From Saccoglossus kowalevskii (taxonomy: Eukaryota > Hemichordata > Enteropneusta > Harrimaniidae), in assembly GCF_000003605.2 (NCBI RefSeq), contig NW_003125886.1, positions 511,196-575,195 of the forward strand: a stretch of DNA of 64,000 nucleotides. Reading direction: 5' to 3'. A program made the position numbers and the translations under genes. A model generated the notes under the pieces. That model saw nothing but the letters and a program-made list of their open reading frames with translations, did no database searches and was not told where the DNA came from. Position 1 is the stretch's first letter; each line of letters starts with the position of its first letter. This document shows, piece by piece, positions 23,301 to 38,300 of the stretch.

Positions 23301-26300
23301 AGATCGGTGTTCCATCAATAACCTTTGTACTTTGCTAAATTTTCTGGTGTTTAACACTTTTGTCAAAACATTGCAATAACGATACATTTTTTTTTTAACC
23401 AGACTGTTCGTGAAGATGGTGAGGTACAAGTGTGGTCCCTTGACAAACCAGAACTTGTCTCAAGCATTGCCATTGCAAAATCAGTGAGTAGTATATGTTC
23501 TGTATGTGGGATTTTAGAAATATATTTTATTTGTTCAACTGCTTGATGGCATACATGGCTTGATCGCGTTGTGATATTAATTATTGAAATATGAATTTTA
23601 CATTTGTATCATGCAGGCGTCCAGTATCGCTTGCAGTCCATCATCCCGAACTGTTGCAATCGGTACGCTAACCGGTCATGTGTACTTTGTTGAGTTCAGC
23701 AACGTTGACAATCCACGCATTATAACACGTCTGCACATACATCATAACCCTGTATCTCATCTTGTTTATGAACAATACGGTCGGTATCTGCTGACTGGCT
23801 CTGATGATGGACACATATTCATTATTGACCCAAGACCATCCACTGATTTCAAGATTATGGGACATTTGCGTGAGTACAAGTAAATTTATATATGCAGACA
23901 GCCTGTGACTAGCAAAAAGTGGAAGATGATGTAAACGCATAACTTATTCACAGAGTTTTAATTTTGTCATTTTAACTAGTAATGTGAAACATGTGAAATT
24001 ATTGTAGATCTTGTGTCATGGAAAAATTTGCGAATTTAAAAAAAAATTTTCCATATAGCTCTAGTGACAATGGACATCAGTGTGTAAGACATGTGTCACA
24101 ATCTCATTTTCTACAATGTTACTATTATAGCCATGTGAATTGTATTCTCTTTATTTGTCTTTTTGTAGCTATTGAAGGGCAGGTTATGAGTATCTCTTGT
24201 AATACTCCTCAGAAGAACGGCCACACTAAAGTTGTTGTGACTGCCAATCCCTTCCAAGATGGCAAGATTAGTGCCGGGCACAAAATAATACAGTTTGATA
24301 TTAAAAAAGATTTTATAAAAGGTGAGAGATGAGATGATTTCTTAGATAATTTACAAAAAAATTAATTAGCACTCACATCATGAGTTTCATCAAATTATAC
24401 TGAAGGTTTCATCCCTGTTTTTGTAATTTGATTTCAATTGATGTTTTGATCTTGTTTTAATTGGTTTTGGTCTGGATTTGAGTACAATCTATGAAAGCAA
24501 TTCAAAAACTTTTGTTGCACACTTTTCAATACTTTGAGGTTATTAAGAAGACAGTAAAGAGGTTGATGTGAGCGCGTACTGCCTGAGTGCATACTTTGAG
24601 GTATCCTCATCATAATAACCCTTTAATGTATTATATATCTTTTCCTCTCAAGGATACATCATGGGAATGTGGAAATCTAAAAAGTTTATAACAGATTTAG
24701 CGAACTTCTTTGTGTGTGGTCCGGTCAAACGCTGCGGGCTGCCTTGTTTATTTTTTATTATTAGAGAACGCTTATGCATGTAATTGTTCCATATTTAAAA
24801 TTTGTATTTCCTAATATGGTAGGATTCTTTCTGTTTATATTCTGCTAGATTGCAATGATCAATACTACAACAGTCTCAAGCGTGACTTGAAAGACGAAGT
24901 GATCAACAGAATGAATCTGAACTTTGCTATTCCCTCGTACGGCGCTGCTGTGGCTCCTGGGGAAATCATCTACGCACTCTCTTACAATCATAAAAAACTA
25001 TCAAAGATTCAGCTTCCAGATGAACCCCCAAAGAAGGTAAGTCATTGTGTATGCAAAGTCTGTTTGGTAGTACTAAAGGTTTGGTGGAATAACAGCCGTT
25101 GTGAAAATGATGTTTGTGAGAGTTCAGTCATCGTAGTCTACTAACAAAAATTAACCGCAAAGTCTTGACGTCATTAGAAAACTGCTTTGCTAGATGCTGC
25201 AATAACATGTATGAATTGCTTTGTCTTTATTTCAATAGTTATCACAAGTAGGCAGAATAATGTTCATATTCATATTTTACCTGTTTTTTAAGAATACTCA
25301 TGAAGATGTTGAAGAAGTTTCCACTCCTAGATCCGCGAGAACAGCTAGATCAGAAAAGGCAGGGTTTTTGAGTTCAATAATCTGTAAATTGCATGTATTT
25401 TAAAAAAATGAAAAAAAAATGCATGTCTAAATTTAATTTTAATTTTAATTTAGATTTAAAGATAGTTAGCTAGTCTATTTAATTAAAGTGCATGACCATA
25501 TTTTTGTTTCAGTCTTATTAGACATTTTTATTTCACACCACTTCTAAGTGGACTGCCCCAAGTGGGCACTTCACGACTTTGACAATGAATTCATTGATTT
25601 TTTGAGCTTCCAAATTGGTGGTAGTTTTTCTCAGAAATATGTAACTGGAGGTTATAAAGAGCAGCATGAGTATTTGATTGCCGGTATAAGATTTCTTGGG
25701 TGAAATTTGCATATTTGGTGGGAAATATTCACAGAGCACAGCCAAATATGCAAATTTCACAGTCTATAACAGTGTACACAAGTGTGTAATTTTAATAGGC
25801 TGTCGCACTGTGATGTCATACGTTTCCATATCAGCATATAACAGGATGTGAATGTCTGATAACAAATTTTGATTACCAATCCACAATAGCTCGTAATCTG
25901 CTGTGACAATGACTTCTTACATTGTCTGAAAGCTGTTTTATTAATAGGGATACATAAATGTATATTTAATATCAACAACACCATTATTTTCTCTTCCGAT
26001 GTGAACGACCGTTTTTTTTTTCAACTAGTCACTGCACACAGGCATAAGCGCAAAATGTAAACAAATGCAACACCCTATTCAGTTAGATTTTTAAGCCTCT
26101 TAACAGTTTTAAGGCAATAATTTTCTAGTGCGAGATACCATGTATAAAGCTTCAGATGGGTTGATTCAGATTGAACATGTTACAATTATTTATAAAAACA
26201 TCAGCTACATAACTAATGTCAACACACAAGTCTGTTGTTACAAGCATTATACATACAAATCTCTGTGTTGAGCAATCTTCACACATATGTTATGAAGGAA

Positions 26301-29300
26301 AAGTTATCTTGTTGTTGTTTTTTTAATTTTACAAAATACCAGTTAGATGATCTTCCCTACACTCTATGAAATTTGAAATTAAAATACTTAATAGATACAG
26401 CTGTATACATGTAGAATCATGTTGTCAATGTGTTGTGATGTCCTGATGAACCACATATTATATACTACATATGTATTATATTGTAATTATTTCAGTTTTT
26501 TCTTCCTACACACCTTGCGTCACTTCATGTCATGAAATCCATCATGTTGGCAGTTAGCTGGAGTCACTTGAACACTTTATTTCATTTGTTCTTCTGCAGC
26601 AGAAAGATACCTTATCTTCAACACTGCCTCTAGATAATGTTTGTGGGGTAATGCTAAAAAAACACACTACATAGTATAAGCATTGCACGTTGTGTTGATT
26701 TCACTAGTCATCTTGTTGATGTATGTTGCATGAATAAACTAAGCAATGATACCTCTTATAAAGTTCATGTTAATTTTTTTTAAATTTTGTTGACTGGTTG
26801 AATGAATTATTTACCTTTCTTAGTTTGGTGCCACTTCCCCCCTCTGCGTCCCTTGTGGTGAGTGAGATTATGAAAAAAATGAGGGGATAAAGAAGAATTT
26901 GATGTTTACCCTTTTGCATCTGCCTGACCGTTTATTGTTTTTTACTTTGCTGTAAGGTCTACAGGCATAGTTTTCATATTTGTATGCATCTAACTCAAAC
27001 CTAATCCTGCTTCTACTTACTACAATATACCCCGCCTGATTCAAGTTTGAAACCTTCTTATTCACCCGAGTGATCACACAGTCCTGGATTTTAGGCATGA
27101 ACCAGGGAAATCTCTTCTTTATCTTCCTCTACATACTGATGGTAATTCCATACATTATGTTTACTTTTACCAGGAGAACAACAAGGCATCTTACTTACAA
27201 CCTACAAATGAGTTTGCTGGTCATGAACTACCAGGGGGTAATGTATTACTGTCACCACACCAGGAATGGATTGCAACAAGTGCTCCAGATGGACGGCTAC
27301 TTGTCAGAGCTATGGACGCATTGGTGAGCATGTTATAAATCAGATTTTTCTCTTAATAAAGATTTGAAGTTATTTTTTGCATTCTTAATGGTTCATAATT
27401 TGTGTCTACATTATGTATGTCAAATACAACTGGGATCCAAACTGAGTCACATTTATTCTGAATAAAAAAGAAACCTTTTATACTACAAACCTCTTTAATT
27501 TTGCGAATTTTGCAAATCCGTAAAAATTGCACAAGTTTTTAGCTGCGAAATTTTCTCTCAAATGCCATCAAATCAGGACAATTCCTACCAGCAGGAAGTA
27601 AGCAGTTTTGAATACATTATTTATAATATTCAATTTCTGAAGTACTGTCTCATTTTTTCCCCCCAGCATTTGTTGATTAAATTCATCAAACAATTTCTTA
27701 GACCTGGATTTTAATGAATATTTGAAAATATTTTATGGGGAAATTACTGAATTTGCCAGCCACAAATCATGTAGAGCAAAATACTATTTAATTTGGGATC
27801 TTTATATAGTACTGCGCTTTTTTTAGTTCAGTAAAATAATATTGTCTGAAAAACAGGATTGTACAGTGAATGTGGTGTCTCATAGTTATCGTACTGGTGG
27901 TGTGAAGTGTACCGTATTCTCATCAGACTCAATGTACATGATGACGTGTGGCGTTGGAGATGGAACCCTCAACTGCTATGCCTGGAAGTGAGTACAATTA
28001 TAAATTTACCGGTAATAGCATATTTTTGGTATAAATCCACACATTACAGAGGCATAGCTATGCCGAAATCTCAGGTACCTGTTAACCTTTTAATGTGTGT
28101 ATGCCTTACTACTAGTATATTGGTTATTGAGAGTGTATCGATCTATTCAAACCAGCAATTTGGAAAGCTGTATGTTGACACCACCATTTGCTATATACAG
28201 TAATGCATGGAATGGCAACAAGGTCTCTCGCAGATATAAGCAAGCCTACCATGGTTTCTCTATTTGTTTACATAGTACTGATCACAAGTTAAACATTTTG
28301 CTATAGTCTCTCTGCTTCTGGGAAAAACAAGGCTTCTTCAGCTATAGAAACATTCCGGACTGTGAACGCCGCCTTGACTGGGATAAGAAAGAAAGAGGAT
28401 GATGTCTCTGCCAACATGTTGGAATGGTTCCCAAGCGCATCCCAACCTGAATCAAGAGCGCCCTCAGTGGTAGAGAAAGAGACTCAAGAAAAGTCAGAAA
28501 AGAAGAAAGCAATGGAAAGCGATGAAATTTATACAACTCCTACTCCAACGCCGGGAGATGACCCAACATGGTTGGAATTACAGGAAATCGAGGTATTTCA
28601 GATCAAGAATATTTCTCCCATCAATATTTATAAAAAATCGCTGTAAACCACTTTTATTTTAGCAAGAAACAGATTTTCAGAAATCAAGAAATTGTGTACC
28701 AGTGAATGTTTCATTGGGATCTTTAATACTATGAGTCTCAGTGACTATCATTAACTTTTGTCTGCCCACAAATGTCATCGCATTATAACAGGAAAAACAA
28801 AACAGTTTATTGAAACAAACACTAAGTACACATTCTGTGATATTATAAAATGACCAATATTGTGAGCATCTTGAATTGCTTTGTATTTTATTTGATAATC
28901 TTAACGACTGAAATGAATCTCTTACTTGGCTGCGTAGGCATTGAAAGAAGAAGACAAGCAGTACTCAAATGAGAAACGACTGCTGAGAACTGAAGTCAGA
29001 GATCTCAGAAGAACTGTAAGTGATTTGATGTAATTTATTCATACATGTACCACATAATTGTATTTTTATTACCTTGTCTTTATCATCATAGATAAAGGCA
29101 AAAGTACTGGTATATGAGGGACAAAATATACTCATAGTTACAAAAACAGTATCTAGTTTCTTTCAAACTTGAATTTTTTATTAACTAATTTGGGATCTTG
29201 GCCAAGTTTGATTTTGGTGTGAGTTGCTGTATGTACATATTTCAAGATATTTGTGAAATTTAACTCAAAATTGTCATCTTTTTGTGGTTACAACAACTCT

Positions 29301-32300
29301 AACAACTTTTATCTAATGTTGGGGAATTTCTATAACCCATATGTGAGGAAATCAAAATAAAACAAAAACGAGAAACTGAATTATTTGTAATTTTGATTAC
29401 ATTTAATTTGACTTACTACATTTATTTTACTACAGTTTTATTATTAGAGGATGTAGGGAAGATCCCACAGAGTATTGTCAAAAAATTAGGAGACCAGTTA
29501 GTTATCATTATCTAGAGGTGTTTGGAATTTATGGCATCTTGATTTTAACTTGCAGATTAGTTATCATTTTGGATTCTCCTGGCAGAGAGAACGTTCAGAT
29601 TGTTTACTATTATCTTGCTGTGTATTTAGTCTGCCATGGTTTATATTTATGTTTAATTTCAGATTCAAAGCATGATGAAAGAAAACGAAGTGCTGCCAGA
29701 CACAGAACAGTTAGCACACCACGAATTCAACCTTGATGTTGAAGAACAACAAAGACTACAAGCTGAAGGTGATGCAGAAGTTGAACAGGTCAGTACAACT
29801 TCTGTTATAAAAATCATTGGGGACTATTATGGATTTTGTGTTTCAATGGCTAGATTTCCTGTTCTTGATGTGTGAGCCCCTATGCCAAGTGGTATGAAAC
29901 ATACCCTTAAGAATCCATAACTTTTGCACGAGTATGATATCATGATAGCTAGCCTCCTTAATTGTACAGCTGTTGGCATGATATCTGTAGTTTCCAAGCC
30001 TTAGTTGTAGATCGGATTGGAATTTACAAACAAATGTCATCCATTGACATGTTTCAGTAATTGCCTGTCTGATTTTTGATAAGCCTTGATAAGTAGCATC
30101 CTATCACCTTCTGCCCTTCTATCTAATACTTGTAAAATACTCTACTGTTTGAATTAAAGTGGATGTTACTTTATTGTGTATTAGATTCATGAAGATATTG
30201 AATTTGAGAACTTGGCTAAGATCTACTTAAGAGATGTCATCAAGCAGACTTGCTGGGATTCCATGGCTGTGAAAGGAAGAAGTCTCAAGGTATAATTGGC
30301 GAATATGTTTTTGTTTTGTTTTTCTCTGAAATTAGACTTTGCATTGCACTTGGGAGAGGAGGATAATGTCATTTTCAATGTGTTAATGTGACAAAAACTT
30401 GAACCGCTGAATTGATTAATATTTGGTACCAGTGTTCCACCTAAGCAAATGTTATATTGTGATTTCCTTCAAAAAATGCTGGTAATGGTAAGAAATGTTT
30501 CTTAGAGTGCTTAATTTCATCAAGAAATCTGGTCACTTGACTGAGAAAACTTCTATTAAAAAAAAAGTTTAGAGTGAACACTGTTTGGTACACATGGATA
30601 AGATGACCATCAGACTTGATAGTACTAATCGGTGTATATTATTTGAACCTTTCCCAGTCATAAGTCCCTTTCTTCGTACAAGCCCACATCTTTTTTTTTT
30701 ACTATTAAGGAGTTCAGGGCATTCCTGGGTATATATGTTTTTTTTTTACCAAGCATCCAAAATAGGATTAATTTTAAAAAAGTTGTTTAATATGCCTGAA
30801 AAAAGTGTGTTTCTTTGCATGAAAACCTCTTTTTGGAGTGTGTAGTCACTCTGAAAAGACTTGTTTGATGTATGCTTTTACAGGAAAAACTCACATAATA
30901 TTTGCTCACAATGGAGCCAATGCTGCAATCTTTGGGCAATTAGGACCATGTAGTTTCCAAAATGCCACAAATTGTGACCGTTACTTCATGAAACTTGGGC
31001 ATTTGAAATTGTTTTACTTACAAATAAGCACAGTGTCCATTGAGACTATCATGAATCTGGGTGTATATTTTGTTCAGGACCAATTTTATCATCGATAATA
31101 GAAAGAAATGATATCATAATATACCCAAATGTCAGTAGTAGCAGAAGATTAGCACCATTAAAAATGAATCCAATGAATATGATCGACCCATTGTAGTGTT
31201 ATGCAAAATATGTCGCAGCATGGGGAGAACACTAATGTATGTATTGTAATAAATCATATCATAATTATAATTGATCTATCTCTTTTCTCCACCAGAAATC
31301 CATAATCAATGTGCTACATGTTAAAAGTGTTGTTTTTACTTGCAGGGATTCCGTAACTTTGTTGAAGTGACTAACTATCCCATGAGAGGAAGAACTAAAG
31401 AAGAAATTGGGATGTTAGGTTATGTTTCTCAGCAAAGACAAATAGAAATTGCTGAATCAGAGGCTAGAAAAGAGATTATTGAATTACCTATCAAACCAGG
31501 CACTGCTGGGGTATGTCATGACTTGTATTTTTATTATCAGTATATAAGATACTCAACTTTAAGTAAAAGATTCATGTACTGTCAAATATGCTGTTATAAA
31601 GTGAAACAAGGAAAATCAAGACAGTTAAGGGAACTTCAGAAACCTTGACAATTATAAAAGCATTTCCAGTGTTAACGGTGCTAATGTCGTACTGTGAAAA
31701 ATGGGCACATAGCTTTTATTGCTTTGTGTGAACAAAATGTAATGTAGGGTTGTGAGTTTTCTTCTTGTGTTTGTTGCCAGGGCGATGAAATAGAAGATGA
31801 AGACTCAGAGGAAGGTGATGGAAAAGAACATCCCTCCACTACTGGCAGTCTTGGTGCTATGTACGGCGGAGGCAATCCGCTATTCTATAGTCAGTTTGAA
31901 TTACATACTAAACAACAGAAACAGAATCAAATTGTATTACTCAAGGTAAATATAATTCTGATTGTCTTAATTAAAACATGTGCAATAATAAACCTCAGAT
32001 TGATAACAATGTACATGACAAGAAGAAACAATGAATTTGTTTGCATCTTATTGTCACTGTTTATTTCACATATCTTATCTCCTACTATAGGAAGACTTAC
32101 TTGTTTATGTACATGCACAGTGAAAAAGAACTTGTTATTAACTGGAATATTGCTTCAATAGACATCCTAATTTATCATTCTATAACCCCCTTCTCTCTCT
32201 CTGTCCCTCCCTTTCTTCCTCCCTCCTGCAGGATGCTATTTACCGAATCAAAACCAACTTCAACAAAGATTTTGATGAGGTGTACAAAATGAAAGACATG

Positions 32301-35300
32301 GAGATTGCACGAATCAAGCAGAAAAATGTGAGAATCCGCAAAGTACTGGAAGATCTGAACAGTAAAGAGGAAGTCTGGCAGCCTGAATGGACCATTGAGG
32401 AGAAGCCAGAGAGACTGCTGACTGTGGATGATTCTGAAGTAAGTCTCTCACAACATTACATTATACTGCTATCAAGGCCAAATGTACAGATACTTAGGTT
32501 GTGAAAATGAAAATGTGTTTTTGTATTCAGCACATTGGTCTTCACAAAGTTAAAATGCATACAGTCGTCAAAGTTGAAATATAAGTCACCCGTTGATTGC
32601 TATTCAACTTTCACAACTTTCCATACATTACTACATTATACATGTAGTAAATTATAATCAAATTAATTATTTTTTTATCTGTCTCATCTCTCAGAATTGT
32701 TTTGAGTATTTAATAGTAGAAAGCAAGGAATAACACTAATTTTTCATATATATTTCAGTTCAGTATATTCAGTAAATCTTGAAAAATTTACTATAAACTG
32801 ACAGAGTAAGCATAGTATGTCCATCTAAGACAAGCATCATTACAAAACAACTTTTCTTTGAAAGAATGAACATGTGGTCAGCAATGTTCTAGAATCTTAA
32901 ATTAAGTTCTTAAAAAAATTGAATGAATTTTATTAATATGGCAATTTGCAGAGAGAGGATATTTTCTAGTTACAGCTTCATTAAAACGTAACCAGGTTTT
33001 ACTTATCATTCAATGAAAACACATATTGTGCAATAGATGGGTTTTTGTGTGTGTGTGTGTGTGTGTTCCCTTTAAATTGACACACAACCAGTAGTATGAT
33101 ACAGGGGTTATCAGGTTTGTCTAATAAATGCATTTCAGGTGAAAGTAGAGAAATACATCTCACCCGAACAAAGAAGTAAATTGGAAGAGGAGGAAAGGAA
33201 AGAAGAGGAAAGACTCCTACGAGAGAAAGGTGACAATGCACGTGAGCGTGCCTTGGATATGATGATGGGTGGTGTGTTAGAGGTAAAAAAAGAAGACGAA
33301 CTTAAGAAGGTGAGTAGTTCCAACTCCACAAAATGTGTATAAATGCTATTGTGCTATTAAGGATTACATCAACTCAATTCCTAACTTCAGGAATATACTG
33401 TAAAGTCTTATAAATTAGCTAAATGCCATTTTACCGAATTTCGCATGAATTAACAGTATTTTAATTTAGCTAAAATGCCAACAATCTCATTGGAAGAATA
33501 TACTTTCTTTTAAATTCGCTACATCAATAATATACCAGCTAATAAAACAATGTGGCAGTAATGAATTGACAATTATCAAAACTCTGACAGCTCCCAAGTC
33601 ATCTACTATAGAAAGAGAAATATTTACTGAGTTTTAATTTAGCACTGTTGGTGAAATAGGCAAAATTAATACCCAGCTAATTATTAAACCCTATATAATA
33701 GATGTATTATCTTGATTATCACTATTTTTTTTTTTAGGACATTCCAGTGCCTGCTTTTATGAGTAAAGCAGCTGAGGAGTGGTCTGAAGAAGAAAAGAAA
33801 CAAGCAGCAGAATATGAGAAGAAAGTGAAAGAACTGAATGAAGAGAGAGAGAAGTATCGCAAGGTAATATTTGGTAGTGGCAAAAGCAAATCTAGGTTTC
33901 AAGGTCACGTGATATTTTTCTTTCAGTACTTCATCAAATCTGCCACTTAGTTCATTCGTTGCTTGTCATGTTATAATCATGAAAATAGTCCTCCAAATAT
34001 TTATATATCACACTAGGAATGTGAAATTATGAAAAATGTTTAATAAGTTGGTGTGCATTTACTTTGAACAAACCTACAAGTTGCTGATTAATCATCACAC
34101 TCCAGCATGACGAAATGCTACAACATTTGCATTATGCTATTGTTTTACAAGCCATTTTTCCCATATATTACAATGTAGACAATTTAATAAGGTTATGCAG
34201 GTTACAAACCAACATTTATTGTTTTGTTATTCAGACCCTGGATGCAGAGTTGAAGAAGATTCAGACCACCCTGGCTGACACTACAGCTAATTTTGATGAT
34301 AAATTAACTGACTTGTTTCATAAAAAGATTAAGACTGAAATGGTTATCAATCAGGTAGGTAACAGTGTTAATGTAAATGGAGTATACGTACATTTGTATA
34401 TCTTCATTAGGTATTTAAAAATAAATATTATCAAACAGTTTTTCTGTTCTTCTCACAGTGGCTTCCATACAGCGTGAAGCTTCACCAAGCTTTATATTTT
34501 ATCAATGTCAAATAAACAAATACTTGAACACATTGTAAACTAAATCTGTAAGATGTGGGTCAAACTTCAATTATCCTGGGACTAACTTAAAATCATTGAT
34601 AATTAGTCCCTGTTCAGACGCAGTCCGAAAACGGGGACTAATGTTTTGACCTCCGTGTGTCTGACTTGTTTTGACTGATGATATTCAAATTTTTAATTTT
34701 CGTTATACATTATGTCATAGATAAACAGATATTCATGTATTGGTTTGACGATCCTATTCAAAATGCCCGAATGGTGGTCATTTTTGTGCTAAAAAATTCT
34801 CATATATCAAGCATTTCTGGCATTTATGGATGGATTTCGTTCAAACTTGGTGCATACATTAGACGGGTTCCTGATGCACGTCATTTTATTTTTCAGATTG
34901 GATTCAAAATGGCTGACTGACGGCCATTTTGCTTTAATGATTTGGGTTCTAGAGCCATATCTCTTAAATGCTTTGACTGATTATATTCAAATTTTATATA
35001 TTCATTATACATCATGTTATATATATATACATGTATTCAAAATGGCTGATTTTGAATGCTGTTCCAGAGCAATATCTCTCAATATGGACAAGTACTTGTT
35101 TGACGATCAGATACAAATGTCAATCATTTTAATGTTAATAATCATATTCCTGACATGTTTATATTCCAGCTATATTACTAAAAACAAAACTATATATCTT
35201 AAATTTGATAACTAACAAGGACTGTGTCATGCGAAGCTTGTTTGATCAATTGATCCTATAACATTAAAATGAATTACTAGTTGAGACCATGAAAATAGCT

Positions 35301-38300
35301 TTCTATCAGACTATACAACAATAGAGATGATTTTAATTTTACTATATTTTCCACAACTTTGCAGCAATATCTCATCTCATCTTATATGCCAGAATCTGTA
35401 GTACATATGCAGACATTGTCTTCATTTGTCAAAACTATTCAACCAAGAGCCTTAACTGGCCTTAACATTTCAAAAGGTTTTTTGACAGATACAATGAGCT
35501 TGTGGTTGAATACAATAACAGATGATCTCAGATAGCATCAATATCACTTTTCTGATGTAGAACTCAGGTTTCAAACAGAAACCATTTCATTGTGACTGAG
35601 AAAGATATATGGTCCGTTCCACAACTAGAGCAGAATGTGCTCACTTTTTTTGAAACACTTGAATTCATTTCATGTATACCATGAGGTCCATGTATCTTTC
35701 TCTTACTGATTTGACTATGAGGGGGGGGGGGGGTGTATGTAGTATAGTCACTTGTTTTGCTTGGCTCTTGTGGATTGTTTTTTCAATTTTTGTCAGTCAT
35801 TTGTTTTGTGTTCTTCAAATTTATTTATACATTTATTATATATTTATTTTGTATACAGTTGGGTATATTAGTCCCACTCTTGTATCAATGTTTGATTATG
35901 ATAGAAAATCTTGATGGAAAAGTATTGTATGTGGAATTGGACATAAAGTGAACAGTTAATTAATTTGGTGTTGGCAGGAACAAACATTACTAATCAGACT
36001 TCTTCCACCTCCCCACAGTGAAGCAACTAAATTCACATATGTATGTTGTAGCTATAATCTATACCTGTATTTGTATTCTAATATTTTCACAAACAGGAAG
36101 AGCTGAAGATCGTCCGTTTGCAGTACTCATTGCTACAAGAAGAAGAACTACAAACTAAAGAGTTTGAATTGAACAGGAGATTAAAATCCAGACAGAGCAA
36201 GAAGGTAGATTTCTTATTTTCTAACTTTATAGTAAATACAATGTACCTGTAGGTGGTTGACATTCAAATCTTCAGCATTTCAGCTCTTAAACAATCTTCT
36301 TTACTTCTGTAAAGTAACTAACATTTTTTGAAAATTATCTTTTCTGTAAACTTCATCTTCGAGACTACTCTGAATATCAATAAGATTTCTCATGTGAATC
36401 ACAGGTCACTAATGTGGACTGAATAAATAACATTCAAAATCATCGGCACTTAAAATTCCCAATTGAAAATTGATGTGTGTTTAATATATTGTCCTCTCTA
36501 GACTAATTTAAATAATCTCATCAATATAGTAAAGGCTATATTTTTTTATTTCAATTTCAATATTATTTTGTCTATCTACAGAACTCTACCGGTACTTCTG
36601 TTCATACTGCAAAGAAAGAATCTGACAGCTTCCGTGATACTTATGATATATTAGTTGCTGAAGACAAAGTGTTAGATAAAGCTTTCCGTCGAGAGTTTTA
36701 CGATACACCGGCTCAGATTGTGGATCAGTTGTACAAACTATTCAGAAGAAGACCCAGGTATGCCTAAGACTGTATCTTTATTTCTTAGAAATCAGGGAAT
36801 AATGCCATAATATTCAGAACATTTACCATATTTGCATTATGATGAGCACGTCATATGGTTGTCTATAATTTATTTTCCGTAACACTCTCACAGAGGTCGA
36901 AGAGGAGCTGAACCATCCATGGACGTATTAGTATCTGGGAGTCCCTATGGTGATCGTCCAGTCTCCCCACAGCAACAACTCCTAAATATATTAAAAGGTT
37001 TAGAGGATTTAGATGATGAGTCACATATGCCAGAGGGCGTGGAATATTCAGCATGGCAAAAGATGACTCTTGCTCGAAGGAGTAAAGTTGAAAGTGAGCA
37101 GAACGTGAGTATTACCTATTTCATGTGCAACTATAGATCTAATTAAAAGATTTGTTTTTCCCAGGGGAGGGTGTTCTAGTTTTCTATCCTTAGAATGTTC
37201 CTTTTGAATTTTAAAGTATTTTTTCATGTACTTGGTTAAAACTAATGAAGCTTTTTCATTCCTGCCATTCAAATGATATGTTTCTGTTACAGGTGAAACA
37301 AAAAGCATTGATTTCTGCTGATTTGAGTGCGTTTTTACAAAAAAGACAAGAAGAAGATGAAAATTTGAAAGCTGAAATAGATGAGTTGTTAGAAGCCCAA
37401 CTTCGGTAAGAGTTATATCACTCATTATAATGATCACAATTATTAACTGCAACTGACGGGTTATATGAATAATTGTCTCCCTGATATGACCTGGCTGCAT
37501 GTTTGTTTATGTACCATATATAAATTATGTTACCTGTGATTACAGTGGACATGATCTTGTCACGAAAGTAAAATATTGTTGTGGTTTTCAGCATTCGTGT
37601 AGAAAGTATTGTTCTGATTTTTGCAGGAATTGAGTTTGCAAAACATATCCGTACTTAGACTTTCAATATTTTGTATTTCAATATTTAAATTCGCTCCAAA
37701 TTTGGCAGACAGTGCGGTGTGTTTGTGTGGTTCATACAACATTCAGAAAGCATTGCTATTATTTCCATATACATATAGGAGTATTTTGTGATTTGTTCTA
37801 TTCAACATGATCAGCTCTCCACCAATCTGCTTGGTGACAAATTGTTTCACTTTCCCCTTGTTAATGCTAATAGTCACCTTGAATTTTAGCGTGCAAGATG
37901 AAAAGCTGCGTTTTATGTGTAATCTGGAAATACAGTTTCTACTGAAGCAAGGTCAGATTGAAGTTTTTCCCGGTCCGTTTATATATGATCATTCAGATAG
38001 TATATTGATTCATCGCGGTGTTGTTGAAGACCTCAATGCTACAATCCGGGTAAGTAGCAGTACTGACTTGTACATCTGTCAACTTAATTAAAAACTAAAT
38101 TACTTTAAATTATTTTTAAAAACACTTTATTCAAATTGATTGATTTATCTGGATGAGTATATGTGTTATCTCTATGAACAGAAAAATGAGTGAAAAGTTA
38201 TTTCTCATATTGACATCCCTTTAATGTGGACAGGACCCTGTTTACATAGTTTAATGTTTATGGTACAACTAAAAAAATAGTTGCCGATCAGATGGCATTT

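Noticed and set aside
34678-35215. Overlapping hydrophobic frames in CFAP43 intron 27
   Set aside because: They lie within a degenerate tandem repeat and lack splice-compatible ends.
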